Source: Strigamia acuminata (taxonomy: Eukaryota; Arthropoda; Chilopoda; Geophilomorpha; Linotaeniidae). Taken from it: a DNA stretch of 64,000 nucleotides. Positions 39,804 to 49,954 of this stretch are shown piece by piece (within the stretch, counting starts at the first letter, position 1; the number at the start of each line of letters is the position of its first letter). The translations under genes and the position numbers were made by a program. The DNA is taken from contig OX442314.1 in assembly GCA_949358305.1 (NCBI GenBank), positions 52,087,162-52,151,161 of the forward strand, read 5' to 3'. The notes below the pieces were generated by a model that saw only the letters and a list, made by a program, of their open reading frames with translations, ran no database searches and had not been told where the DNA came from.

Positions 39804-40305
39804 TGTTACGCGGTAGAGCCGTACCGTGTATCGGCTGGCTCTGCTCGCTCTGTTTAGGCATTTAATACAATGAATTCTCACTAGACGGCGCTGTGCACCT
39901 AATTAGATGCACAGACCGTTCAACTTAGTTGATAGGGGGAATAGGAGTTTACTTAGTGAGTTGATTAAGCCAGAGAGCTCAGATCTCTTTTGAGTCTCAA
40001 CCTGTTACCTTCACCTACTACTGCCAGCCGGTTGACGGTCAGGCAGGACTAGGTTTTCTAAACTGAATTGAATTGACAACAGCATCATCCTTATTTAGTT
40101 ATTTATTTGATTTGAATGAATGATTTATATTTTAGGTTAATAAATGAACAAATGTAATAAGAGCTGTTGACCGAACATTTACATTAGTAAATGTCCGACT
40201 TTGAATAATAAAGCCAATAGGCATTTTACATATAAAACCCTGTGTCATTCTTGATCAAATTCATGTCACGTAGGACTAAATCAATCCCCATTTAGCCACG
40301 TAACA
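39804..40305 (+). repeat. E3 3' LTR
   Basis: Identical by eye to 31304-31805; followed by ATAT. Confidence 0.95.
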
Positions 40306-40552
40306 ATATGTACCTTATTTCCCCCAACGTTGGGGGAAATAGTCGGCCCTCACTGGCCAGACTATTTCCCCCAACAACCTTTTTTTGTACGGTAGGGGGA
40401 AATAACATGTACCTTATTTCCCCCAACGTTGGGGGAAATAGTTGGCCCTCACTGGCCAGACTATTTTCCCCAACAACCTTTTTTTGTACGGTAGGGGGAA
40501 ATGCTTACGAACTAAGAAATGGAAATTTTTTAGTGATGATGCGGAAGAAAAT

Positions 40553-41221
40553 ATGGAATGGGTTGAAGTATGTTCGATTCCGCTAAACATGAAGCATTTA
40601 TCGATTTTAAGGGGCATTGCTTTTCTCGACGGTAGTATTATTGATGCAGCTATGGGTATGATGAAAAGAGATTACCCTTCTGTTCAAGGACTACAATCAG
40701 TAAGTTTTGGTGCTAGCCGTTTACCAACATTCAGTCCGTGTTCAGATTATTTCGTTCAGATTTGCCACGTGAATAATAACCATTGGAATGTTGTTTCCGG
40801 CAAAATTGGGGAAAGCGCTATCGTTATAAACGTGTACGATTCACTTCTGAGTGATGTACATGATAAAAACATTTCTGTTGTTAGTAGTTTGGTTCGGTTA
40901 TGTAATGACTCATTGAAATTGAATGTACAGGTACAAAGTTGTACAAAGCAAAAAAATTCACATGACTGTGGGTTATTTGCAATTGCAAATGCTTTGTTTC
41001 TCTGTGATAATAAGAATCCCAGCAATTTCAGTCCTAGCCACCCTGCTCTAAGAAAACATTTGGTAAAGTCTTTTTCGCAGCATAGTACGCGATTTGAATG
41101 TTTTCCATCCGATAACATTTCCGGATTAAAACCAAAGAAAAAAAAATGTTACGATAGGTTGTTGGGGGAAATAGTCTGGCCAGTGAGGGTTGACTATTTC
41201 CTCCAACGTTGGGGGAAATAA
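40553..41221 (+). CDS. Transposon-borne Ulp1-like (C48) protease
   Basis: The frame is open from the left inverted repeat (about 40442). I take the first ATG at 40553. The domain shows catalytic His (VNNNHWNVVS, about 40781), Asp (NVYDSLL, about 40838), Gln and Cys (KQKNSHDCGLFAIANALFLC, Cys at about 40967), again with Gln-x5-Cys spacing. The C-terminus runs into a KKKK stretch and reads into the right inverted repeat before the TAA at 41219-41221. It is a different subfamily from E3 ORF3: the Cys box here is HDCGLFAIA, the form common in DNA-transposon-associated Ulp1 genes. It appears intact, and is the only gene of the palindromic transposon. Confidence 0.7.
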   Translation: MEWVEVCSIPLNMKHLSILRGIAFLDGSIIDAAMGMMKRDYPSVQGLQSVSFGASRLPTFSPCSDYFVQICHVNNNHWNVVSGKIGESAIVINVYDSLLSDVHDKNISVVSSLVRLCNDSLKLNVQVQSCTKQKNSHDCGLFAIANALFLCDNKNPSNFSPSHPALRKHLVKSFSQHSTRFECFPSDNISGLKPKKKKCYDRLLGEIVWPVRVDYFLQRWGK

Positions 41222-41255
41222 AGTACATGTTATTTCCCCCAACGTTGGGGGAAAT

Positions 41256-41921
41256 AGCCTAGTTTATTTTCAGGTTTTTCATGCATCTTTTCGCTATCAC
41301 ATCATGCTTAGCCCTCCGAGTGCGGCTTTTGGATTAATTTTTTGTACTTTTTGGCTTTTTGATGTGTTGGAAGAAAATGTCAAAGCGAATGTCGTGGAAG
41401 CATTAGAAAAACACGTCAAGCGAATGTCGTGGATGTACCAGTATTAGAAGGAAATGTCAAAGCAATTGTCAATATTTATTTATGTATTATTTAATTAATG
41501 AAAATAAATATCAGCTTATATATTTTTTTTCCTTCTCCAACCCGGTCCTTGACGCGAGGCAAGTAAAACGCCACTCTCCGTGTTGTTTTTCTACACTTTC
41601 ATCTTCTTTGCCTTTCAGTTATCGCAATACCATTTGTTATTTTTAAGCTTTACCATTTTGCAGGTCTCACATTAGGTCTTTTCTTTGCTCTGCCATTGAG
41701 CTAGCTGATGTTTCTGGTGTTCCTGCAAGCCACTAGGACCAATAGCGCTCTGAATCATCCTATACTAACATGGCACATTCCGAATTCCTGGTGGTACAAT
41801 AGTTGTTAGCTTTTCCTTTTTTTTGTCGTGATTCGCGCTTCAATCTGTGCTTCCCTTCGAGTTTGTGTGCTTTTGCTACGTACCGTTTCTCCGTGTATTT
41901 CGTGCGCCAAACCACTTGGCC
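41256..41921. other. Region with small repeats, no gene identified
   Basis: 41370-41445 has a short duplicated stretch (AATGTCAAAGCGAATGTCGTGG type). Otherwise AT-rich with no recognisable gene. Confidence 0.3.
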
Positions 41922-42059
41922 ATGCAGAAAGCAACAGTTCCCTTGTCTGGTCACATTCCAATACTTGTTGCCGAGAACTATGAAAGTTGGCAGCAATCCA
42001 TGAAGGTTGGAATTCCGGATCAGGCTGTGAATTGTTCGCACGATATTCCAACGTGTTGA
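41922..42059 (+). pseudogene. Possible Ty1/copia gag N-terminus fragment
   Basis: The ATG at 41922 opens 45 codons including IPILVAENYESWQQSMKV, which resembles the N-terminal GxNYxxWxxxM motif of copia-type gag proteins. Nothing further of a copia element is seen. Short match, tentative. Confidence 0.35.
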
Positions 42060-42294
42060 ACCTCCAACTGCAGTTGATTACCGGTTTCCTGCAAAAAATG
42101 GAAAATAATAATAGTAGTAAATAAAATCGTATGGCAGCATTGGTTGATTCTACCTTGTGGTTACCATAAGCTGGAACCGGAATTGACCTCGCAAGGGACA
42201 AACAAGGTTTCCAAAAGCTTTACAACTCGCAAAGGTCCTAGCGTTTATTTACCCCATCGTTTGATAACTTATTTTTTTCTTTAACTTTGAATTT

Positions 42295-42466
42295 TTAACT
42301 CTTTGTATTTTAATTTAACTTTGTATTTAACTCTTTGTATTTTAATTTAACTTTGTATTTAACTCTTTGTATTTTAATTTAACTTTGTATTTAACTCTTT
42401 GTATTTTAATTTAACTTTGTATTTAACTCTTGGTATTTTAATTTAACTTTGTATTTAACTTTGTGT
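42295..42466 (+). repeat. Tandem repeat, 32-bp unit, about 5 copies
   Basis: Unit TTAACTCTTTGTATTTTAAT plus TTAACTTTGTAT repeated with few changes. Confidence 0.85.
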
Positions 42467-42477
42467 TCAAAATTTCA

Positions 42478-42596
42478 GCGGCAATGGCATCGCAGAAGCC
42501 AATTGTGACAGCATTTTCAGGCTCACAGATCAAATGCACCGTATCTTCTTGCTCGGTGCATGAACAATGCGTTGGGATCCAAACCAGACCAGACAG
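42478..42596 (+). repeat. Dispersed repeat, copy 2 (other at 27467-27604)
   Basis: Shares GCGGCAATGG, GACAGCATT, the AGGCTCACAGATCAAATGC core and CCAAACCAGACAG with copy 1. Confidence 0.6.
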
Positions 42597-42847
42597 TTCG
42601 TCTGTGGCGGCTGTCGCGTGAGTCCCGTTCGAAACTGCGGTAGGTTTTTAGTGTTATCTTACCTTCTCAGTTATTTGTTCGTTTTCATTAAACTAATTTC
42701 GAATTTTGCTATTAGGTGCTCCGTTTACTCAAACGTGACGAATAACATCACTCGCTTGTTCAAAATTTGCACCCAATACGTCTTAAATGTCCTCCGAGGT
42801 ACGTCGGAAAATTGGCGGATGGCCATGTTTGAGACGGGCGCTACCGA

Positions 42848-42940
42848 GCGGGCAACCATTCCGACTGGCATGGCAGCCATTCCACCTGACCGGGCAACCA
42901 TTCCGACTGACGGGGCAACCATTCCGACTGACCGACAAGA
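42848..42940 (+). repeat. 18-bp tandem repeat coding Ala-Thr-Ile-Pro-Thr-Asp
   Basis: About five degenerate copies of GGGCAACCATTCCGACTG, in frame within an open stretch 42567-43070 that has no recognisable domain. Confidence 0.6.
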
Positions 42941-43284
42941 GGCACTGATTAAAGACGACAAAGTAATATGGATTACAATCCTTCGTTTGTTCGTTCGTTT
43001 AAATGTCATCTCACCAAATCCACATTTCACAGCCAACGATTTGTTCACAGCCTCGAAGGAGTTCTCGTAGGGAAGCTAACCATAGTCGAACAGATTCTGC
43101 GCGAAATGGGGCGAGATTGTGACAAAAAAAATCGTGAAGGCGGTCATGACCCCGCAGTTTTTGGTCTGAATGATCGCGAAGATCGAGAAGATCGACCAGG
43201 ACCACGCGGACTTCCTTTGGTGGCGAACTTGGACCGCTCGCCGTAAGTGGTCCAATGCGATTATTTCGTCGACCATCTGACTAT

Positions 43285-44292
43285 GTTCCCTAATGTCGAC
43301 GCACATTGTGTGTCATTTACACATTAGCGTTGTATTTGTGTTGCCTTGATTTGATTTAGTTTGATTTATATTCTTTTGTGTATTATTTAGTATTTAGTTA
43401 GATTAAGAATAAAGATGTTTTTTATATTATCATCTTAACATTGAGTCCTTCTCAGTTATTTTCTAGCCAAGCATTTACTTGGTTCAAGTTACCTCTGGGC
43501 CACGTAACAAAGTGGTGGAGATGCGGGGCAATTAAAGTACAACATTGAAGTTTTAATAGTAAGAGGGTTCAATTATCAACTTGTGTTGGAAGATCCTTTC
43601 ATGGATTCTGCAAAATGTGTCGTCGATTACGATCCACAAAAAATCTTTGTTGGCCGAAATAGTGGACAAGACTGTCAAACGCAACGAACGACGTCTGAAA
43701 GAGCTCCGTCTAGAACAGCGCAGTGTGGTCGCCGAAGTAGAGAAAAAGCGATTAAAAGGCAAAGAAGGGAAAAAGATTTACGACGCCTGGTATGCTGCTG
43801 CGAATGAGTTGCTTAAGCACGAGGCCCTTATACGGAAAAATATTCAGAAAGCAAAGGCCCTAGCCCGTCGAGCATCATATGTAGACCCCAACATAGTGAT
43901 GCCAGTACGATTGCATTCATACGAGGTTCAACTGGATGAAGAGAAGAAATTGATGGCACTTCAAATTGCCCTTGATTATCTTTGGAAATCACTGGATGAA
44001 ATTGTATTCATTGTGTGACCCGATGATATTAATCAAGAACCATGAGATGGCAGCTTTGGGTTATTTGAACCTTGGGAAACAATCATGGGTCCACGGAAGC
44101 GTGGTAAACAACTATCTTGACATGCTTACGAAACAGCAAAAGAAAACATGTTTGAATTGACGCATCTGATGATTGAGTTGATTTAGTTAGATGAAGAATA
44201 AAGATGTGTTTTATATTATCATCTTAACATTGAGGCCTTCTCAGTTATTTTCTAGCCAAGCATTTATGTGGTCCAAGTTACCTCTGGGCCAC
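43285..44292 (+). mobile_element. E5: internally deleted relative of E3
   Basis: An LTR-like segment ends GCCACGTAACA at 43509, then a primer site TGGTGGAGATGCGGGG at 43513. It has a protease-region piece (43531-43665; IEVLIVRGFNYQLVLEDPF resembling E3 pol near 34017). At about 43665 it jumps to sequence matching E3 ORF3 residues 129-230 (KRNERRLKELRLEQ ... IRKNIQKAKALARR). The Ulp1 catalytic domain is lacking. A partial 3' LTR repeat follows (about 44173-44292). The 5' border is uncertain. Confidence 0.65.
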
Positions 44293-44460
44293 ATTCATTC
44301 AGGAATGCGGGCTTACAATACACTTATGTAAATGCCACATTCATTCAGGAATGCGAGCTTACAATACACTTATGTAAATGCCACATTCATACAGGAATGC
44401 GGGCTTACAATACACTTATGTAAATGCCACATTCATACAGGAATGCGGGCTTACAATACA
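44293..44460 (+). repeat. Tandem repeat, 46-bp unit, about 3.6 copies
   Basis: Starts at 44293, 44339, 44385 and 44431 (ATTCATTCAGGAATGCGGGC ...). The last five bases of the unit equal the end of the preceding LTR fragment (GCCAC), so the array may have grown from that junction. Confidence 0.85.
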
Positions 44461-45659
44461 AAGAACAAGGAAATGCTGCGTAAATTCAAAACCCAGGATA
44501 TAATGTTAAGAAATAGATATTAGAGGAATTAAAAATTGACCAGAGCTCTCTTCTGGTTTAACGTCAGACTAATTTAGTCATCAGTTTATCCAGGGGTAAC
44601 CACGTGGAGGTAGAGAGTTGGATTTTACACCCCCAAAGAAAACACTAAACTTGCTTGGTTGCATTTAACAAAGACCACATCATTAAATCGAAATGCGAGT
44701 AATCAAATGGAACAATTAAAAATAAGCATCTTTAGGTTTAAAAAAAAAATTAAATATTCCCGGAAATATTTTATAAGCTGAGATAATTGGACTTGTATTT
44801 GATAAATGTGTGAAAATCGTTCGGACAAATTTCAATTCGGTAGAACACGACTTACTAGAATTTGAAAACTTCTCTCGTTTTTAACGAAAACGCAATTCCG
44901 AGAAAGCGTGCATTTCGATAATAAAAAATGCTGGGATTGAAATTGAGGACAAGTGAAACAAATTAAAGCCATTTAAAGAAGAAAAAAGCATCGGGAATAC
45001 AACCAGATCCAATATGTCCGCCGTCTAAGCCTCCATCGTGCAACGACACGATTTATCGTGACGTGGACATTTCTCCAGTTTGTGACTAAAACGCAGCTTT
45101 GAGCATCCGTAAAACAAATTCTCGCACTGAAATTGAAGATAAACGAAACAAATTACTACAAATTAATGAGAAAAAGACCATCGGAAATACCCATCTGATC
45201 AAACGAGCCAGCGTGCCTCCAATGCGCAACGTACCATCGTGAGGAGTAAAGTCTACGGGGTTTACATTTGAAAAAAGCACGAGTTTCTCGTAAAGATAGA
45301 ACGAATCTTCAAAATAAATTAATTTATTGGATTTAGTCCTTTCGAGTTTCGACGTTTATAAATCCGTTCGTATCCATCCAAATTTTTTAAATTTTTTGTT
45401 TTATTTTTTTTTCACATTATCAATGTTAAAATATACATTTCTTTATGAAAAAAAGTTTTTTCAATTAAAAATAAATGACCATATCGCGTTAAGTTGCTAT
45501 TTAAAGAAATCAAAAAAGTGTTCTCAATTTCTCGACAAAAACATCACAAAAGTACGTCTATCGCCACAATTTTTGTAGCGACCCTCAAAGAGCCTGTGCA
45601 CTGATAAACACCCTTTTAGAAGACCCCACTATGCCATCATTGAAGCACAGATTGAAAAC
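44461..45659. other. Region with a diverged duplication, no gene identified
   Basis: About 44935-45030 and 45121-45220 are diverged copies (AATTGAGGACAAGTGAAACA versus AATTGAAGATAAACGAAACA). Otherwise AT-rich and non-coding. Confidence 0.35.
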
Positions 45660-45746
45660 TGCACTTTTCAGCTTCAAAAATGCACTTTTCAGCTTCAAAA
45701 ATGCACTTTTCAGCTTCAAAAATGCACTTTTCAGCTTCAAAAATGC
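45660..45746 (+). repeat. 21-bp tandem repeat, about 4 copies
   Basis: Repeats of GCACTTTTCAGC plus TTCAAAAAT, just before the dynein-like exon copy. Confidence 0.85.
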
Positions 45747-45779
45747 ACATGAATTGCAATTGATTTTTTATTTATTTTC

Positions 45780-46290
45780 CTAGGCGGATTTGCTCTGTGT
45801 GTGTGTGTGTGAAAGCTGGCTATAAAAATATCTGCACCATGTATGCTAAAAACTCCAAACTACACGAACGAAGTGGTGATGCAGTGGTATCGCGCACCGG
45901 AATTGTTGCTAGAGGCGACTGCAGTTATGGAACTTCGGTGGGCCAATGGAGTGTCGGGTGCATCATGGCCGAAATGTGGATTCGCATCCCGTTGTTTCCG
46001 GGTACGAACGAGCAAAGCAAAATCAATTGAAAGATGAAATTAATCCAAAATCTCTGCGGCTCAATTTGTGTAAAGAATTAACCCAATGTGGTCAAATTGC
46101 CTTTGTTCAAAGTGCTCCGTTTTTCTGCCGATCCTTTGCGAGTGATGGTCAAGATGAAGAGGTGGATTAAAGATGATCTGTGTTTGGATTTAATCGATAA
46201 TTTAGTAATGCTGGATCCTTACAGCGAGTCAATGCAAAAAATGCACTCGACCATGATTTCTTCTTTTTTAGCCCCTATCCTGCAGGTTTG
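45780..46290 (+). pseudogene. CDK9-like kinase remnant fused to a dynein-exon start
   Basis: 45780-45842 copies the start of the dynein-like exon (acceptor CCTAG, then the KxxYKNICTM coding), with a TG microsatellite. From 45843, shifting frames give kinase subdomain VIII-XI pieces in order: TPNYTNEVVMQWYRAPELLL, VGQWSVGCIMAEMW with PLFPGTNEQ, and (46160-46230) WIKDDLCLDLIDNLVMLDP. The GCIMAEMW and DLIDxLLxLDP motifs are closest to CDK9 kinases. Frameshifts and loss of the N-lobe show it is non-functional. Confidence 0.6.
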
Positions 46291-46689
46291 GATAGAATTA
46301 TTTTCAATCTTGACACATCCAATCTGCAGTATTTTTATCAGAACCCGAGTCAAACCTCATGTACTTTAACTTAGAATTACTTTTTGGTAAATTTTAATTT
46401 ATGTCCGTGCCCTTCATAACATAGCTTCGTCGATGGTCTCAATGGCGGCAGTTATTCTTTTCATTTATATCCCTTACTTTGTTTCACAATATCATCCGCA
46501 TAACCCCACAAGAAGAAGTCCAGGGGTGTTATGACTGAGTAACGAGGGCCACCTCAGATTCTTAAGGAGAACTTTGTTTCTTATGGAGTTGTCTATAATT
46601 TAAGATACCAGCCAAATTGAGGAGTGTGCAGAAGTGCATGAGTGCTTGAAGTACACCGGATTCGAACACTGGACCGTCAAGTGAACTCG
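46291..46689. other. No gene seen
   Basis: AT-rich spacer between the kinase remnant and the LRR gene. Confidence 0.3.
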
Positions 46690-48594
46690 TTAGTCGCCGA
46701 CGTCACCATCGTCGCTGTTATCGTCGATCTCATCGTCGCTCCAATCGTCGCTCTCTTCGCTGCTCTCATCGTCGATCTCATCATCATTAGAATCGGAAAT
46801 GAGTAGTAGCTTCACCCCGTATCGCTCAGCCGTTTGCTGCATCATGTGAGCGTCGAAAAGCTGCTGTCTTCTCGGCCCACCAAGGTCCAAACTCAAATCT
46901 AACTCGACCAGAGATTCGATTTTGCAAAGATTCTCAATCGCTGCCGGTCCCAATAAATCACCTTCAACAAGTTTCAAACGTTTGAGTTTCTTCTTCGCCA
47001 TAAACTTGACAAACTCGCGTACTATTTTATCGCTGAAACCCACCGCAGCAATCCCAAACTGAAAGCTGCTCGAGATTCGGACACATGTCCAACACCTGGA
47101 AAAAACGACCGGAAGAAACCCAAACATCCAAGGGACCGAGCATAGAAAATTCAACCAAATTCTCCAAACACAAATGACGCAAATTAAACAAAGTGGATTT
47201 GTGTCATCTATGGTGACACTTTCGCCCATACCAGCACTCAAGGAGGTCAACTCCTTGAATTTCGTCAAACTGTTGAGCATTTTGAGGGTGAAAACCTCCA
47301 ATTCGATGTATATTGTGCAAACTTTGGGACACGTGAGCACGGCGATGTCCAGCACATCTTCAATGCAGTGATCGCGGGGCCGGAGATACAATTTTCTCAG
47401 ATTGTATTGCTGTGGTGGCGAGTCAAGTGGCAAGAGAGACTTGAGCCACTCACTGCAATCTACACTTCCAATGTCTTCGATCGATGGCATCGTGTTCAAT
47501 ACAAAGCAGTAATCGGCTGAAATGTCGTCACCCTCAAGTTCGACTACTCGCAAGCTCTTCCTGAGTGAGGAATCTTCTCCGCACAGTTTTCTCACAAAAG
47601 CTTGTGTGGTTTCAAGGATACGAAGCTCTACGAGTGGCAGTTGGGCGATGTGTATGGCCGCATCGTCTTCGAAAGCAACGCCGGGAATATGAAGTGTCCG
47701 TAGATTTGGCATTATACGGCACATTTCTTTGCAAGCACTGGCTGTGAGGGGACTTTCCAAGGGAAATAAGATATAAGTCTGTCAGATTCTATATGATAAA
47801 TACAATTAGAAGAATTCAAACAATGTGCTCGAGAATTTTACGGACAAAATACATTTTACAACAGAAAATGCAAGTTTTTGTCGGATAAAGCATTTTTGTC
47901 CGAAACTTTTTTTTTCTTAGAATATTGCATTTTTTCTGCAAATCAATTTTTTTTTTACCTCAAAATGCTATTTTCTGTACGCAAATGCATTTTAATCTGT
48001 TTGCAAATGCATTTTTTCTGCAAATCAATTTTTTTTTTACCTCAAAATGCTATTTTCTGTACGCAAATGCATTTTAATCTGTTTGCAAATGCATTTTTTC
48101 TATTTGTAAATTAATTTTTTTATTTTTAAATACATTTTTCTATCTGTAAATGCATTTTTTCACCTCAAAATGCATTTAAAATTCTGCATAAGCACTTTTT
48201 TGATACTCACTTTCAACTTGTGGCCGCTAATTGTAAGTAAAAATTCCAAATCAAAATTTGGACTGCTAAACCTCATGTCAAGTATTCTCTGTTGCTCGTA
48301 GAGCAATGGAACGACGTCCCACGCTTCCGGCCTGCGAATTTCGAAGTCCCAAAAATCCTCCTCCTCATTCAAACTCGTCAGCATTTGGTCGCGAACGGTA
48401 TAAGCTAAATCGGACCGTGTGTTATTAATAATCACGAAATAAATTCACAAATTCAAGCGTAACTTACGTAGGTTGTCGAAATAAGCAATTAATTGCAACG
48501 TGTTTTTCATTTCAACGTCGTCCATTTCCTCAACGTTTCGTTGAATCATACGACCGAAAAGAATTCGAATTGCCAAGTCGCTTAATGTCTGCAT
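46690..48594 (-). pseudogene. LRR protein gene, copy 1, frameshifted
   Basis: Exon 1 runs 48594 (ATG, MQTLSDLAIRILFGRM) to 48468 with GTAAGT donor; exon 2 48404-48211 with GTGAGT donor; exon 3 47788-46690. Exons 1-3 join in phase. Exon 3 matches copy 2 (57056-58195) over its leucine-rich repeats and acidic Asp/Ser tail (DDWSDDEIDDNSDDGDVGD). It has a +4 nt difference near its start (about 47750) that shifts frame. A block at about 47040-47190 also reads correctly only in another frame (LCLENLVEF and VLDMCPNLE). The N-terminus is like the leader of F-box/RNI-type LRR proteins, but no certain F-box is visible. Probably a recent pseudogene. Confidence 0.6.
47878..48190. repeat. Intron 2 tandem repeats of LRR copy 1
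   Basis: An 80-odd-bp unit (TTTTTCTGCAAATCAATTTT ...) is present twice, followed by degenerate AATGCATTTTTT copies. Similar sequence in larger number lies at the same place in copy 2. Confidence 0.7.
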
Positions 48595-48599
48595 TTTTG

Positions 48600-49029
48600 A
48601 TTCTGCTCAAGAAATAAACAAATTAATAGTGACATTGTGGATTAGTTTTATATTTACCTGAAATTGAAGAGCCTACAAATTTTGTCCCCTAAACGTCTTT
48701 TTCTGTCATAATTTCCAACAATCGTTACTCTAGAAACAAGTAAACAAAAACGTGGAAGTATTTGACAAGAATGAAAGGTCATTTTACCAAACCAAAACAA
48801 TTAAAAAAAAAAGTTGTTGTGTTTATTGTAAAATTCCATTGTTGTTTGTTGCTGCTTGCTTCTTTTCTTGAATAATATGTGAATATGTTTTCCACTTTAA
48901 TCGTTTATCCTTGAATAAAATCATTAAAGACCACTCTTAACTCCAACAACCACATCCATCAACATCAAACACAAGACACAACAATAAGCTAATTATCAAC
49001 ATGTCAACTTCTTCACTACCAACAAAATC
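48600..49029. other. Upstream region of LRR copy 1
   Basis: AT-rich, no gene seen; would contain the promoter of the minus-strand LRR gene. Confidence 0.3.
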
Positions 49030-49236
49030 TATACTCTGGCCATGTGTAAGTTTGGCCTAACTCCGAGCCTCATTACTCACTCTGTGCCACAGTCTCTATA
49101 CTGTGCTCTGTGCTGCCACCAGGGAAAATAGTTCAGAGTTTAGTGTTTGCTTCTGGTGTTTGGATCTATTTTCTTGTATCACTACACCAGAGAAAAGGCT
49201 CGGAGTTAGGCCAAACTTACACATGGCCAGAGTATA
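49030..49236. mobile_element. 207-bp MITE with 40-bp perfect inverted repeats
   Basis: 49030-49069 and 49197-49236 are exact inverted copies, ending TATACTCT / AGAGTATA, the same 8 terminal bases as the MITE at 21850. Non-coding. Confidence 0.85.
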
Positions 49237-49698
49237 CAGCGAAGAACAAAAAAAACAATTAAAACGAGAATAAAAACGACATAATTACTGCAGCAACAAC
49301 AAGTAATAAGAAATAAACACACACAAGTAGAAAAATATTAATTATAATATTTTATTTTATTTTTTTAAAATCATAAAAATAAAAAAAAAATTGATAAAAA
49401 ATTATGAAAATAAATGTAACATTGCTTTGTGATGAATCGCGTTTCCAAGCTGATTTGGACGCGTTTGAAAGACGCCGCGATACAGAAAATCTTGGGAGCC
49501 TGGTCCTCCAGACCTGCCCAGCCGTGAATGCGCGCCTTATGACGGTAGCTAACGCACTCCAGATCCCGATCAAAACACGAATATTTATTTTGCCGGGTGT
49601 TCCGAGCAATTAAAATGGGGGACAGAAGTTGCTTAGCAATCATAAACGTCAGAAACAACACGAAACCTCACGAAAATGCGCTTTTCTCGACGCGTCGG
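49237..49698. other. Left flank of E4, no gene identified
   Basis: A 69-codon ORF (49404-49613, +) starts in a fair context but has no recognisable domain. The flank continues at 55701 after E4. Confidence 0.3.
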
Positions 49699-49936
49699 TG
49701 TGGTGTATTAACACCACAAGGAATTTATGCAGGCTTTATTGCATTGAATTAGTACATTGTATTGCCAATAATACAATGTACAAAGCAGCATGTAGCTTTC
49801 ATCTTTTTCCCTCTAGTGACAGTTGGTCAGGTTACTGACAAATAAATCTACTCTGTTTAGAAGAGTGGAGGATGAAGTTTTGGCCCAACTGGTCTCCTGT
49901 GTTTTATTTCCCATCTCCAGGGCAAAGATGGTAAAG
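49699..49936 (+). repeat. E4 5' LTR
   Basis: Starts TGTGGTGT. The 3' border lacks the usual CA (ends GTAAAG), so the end is fixed by comparison with 55463-55700. Confidence 0.9.
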
Positions 49937-49954
49937 TGGCACCCTGAACAGGAC
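49937..49954 (+). other. E4 primer binding site (tRNA-Lys-like)
   Basis: TGGCACCCTGAACAGGAC differs at three positions from the lentiviral-type tRNA-Lys3 site. Confidence 0.6.

Larger units (their letters stand above)
31304..40305 (+). mobile_element. E3: complete 9.0-kb Ty3/Gypsy retrotransposon with Ulp1-like ORF3
   Basis: Identical 502-bp LTRs, a tRNA-Ala-like primer site, gag, pol, ORF3, a polypurine run and the 4-bp duplication ATAT (31300-31303 and 40306-40309). It is inserted 30 bp into the palindromic transposon. Identical LTRs show a very recent insertion. Confidence 0.95.
31274..41255 (+). mobile_element. DNA transposon with palindromic inverted ends and a Ulp1-like gene, split by E3
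   Basis: A 26-bp perfect palindrome (TATTTCCCCCAACGTT then its mirror) marks both ends (31274-31299, 41230-41255) and recurs inside (40316-40341, 40415-40440, and once with a mismatch at 41194-41219). Around the palindromes, ACATGTACCTT and CCCTCACTGGCCAGAC are also inverted between ends, giving an inverted repeat of about 100 bp, partly doubled on the left. Without E3 the element would be about 1 kb. Its only gene is the C48 protease. No transposase is present, so it is non-autonomous. A TA target duplication is possible. Superfamily not assigned. Confidence 0.7.

Noticed and set aside
42567-43070. 167-codon ORF as a gene
   Set aside because: Its centre is an 18-bp tandem repeat and it begins in a dispersed repeat; no domain recognised.
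44293-44460. CRISPR-like array
   Set aside because: Contiguous 46-bp tandem units without spacers, in a eukaryotic context.
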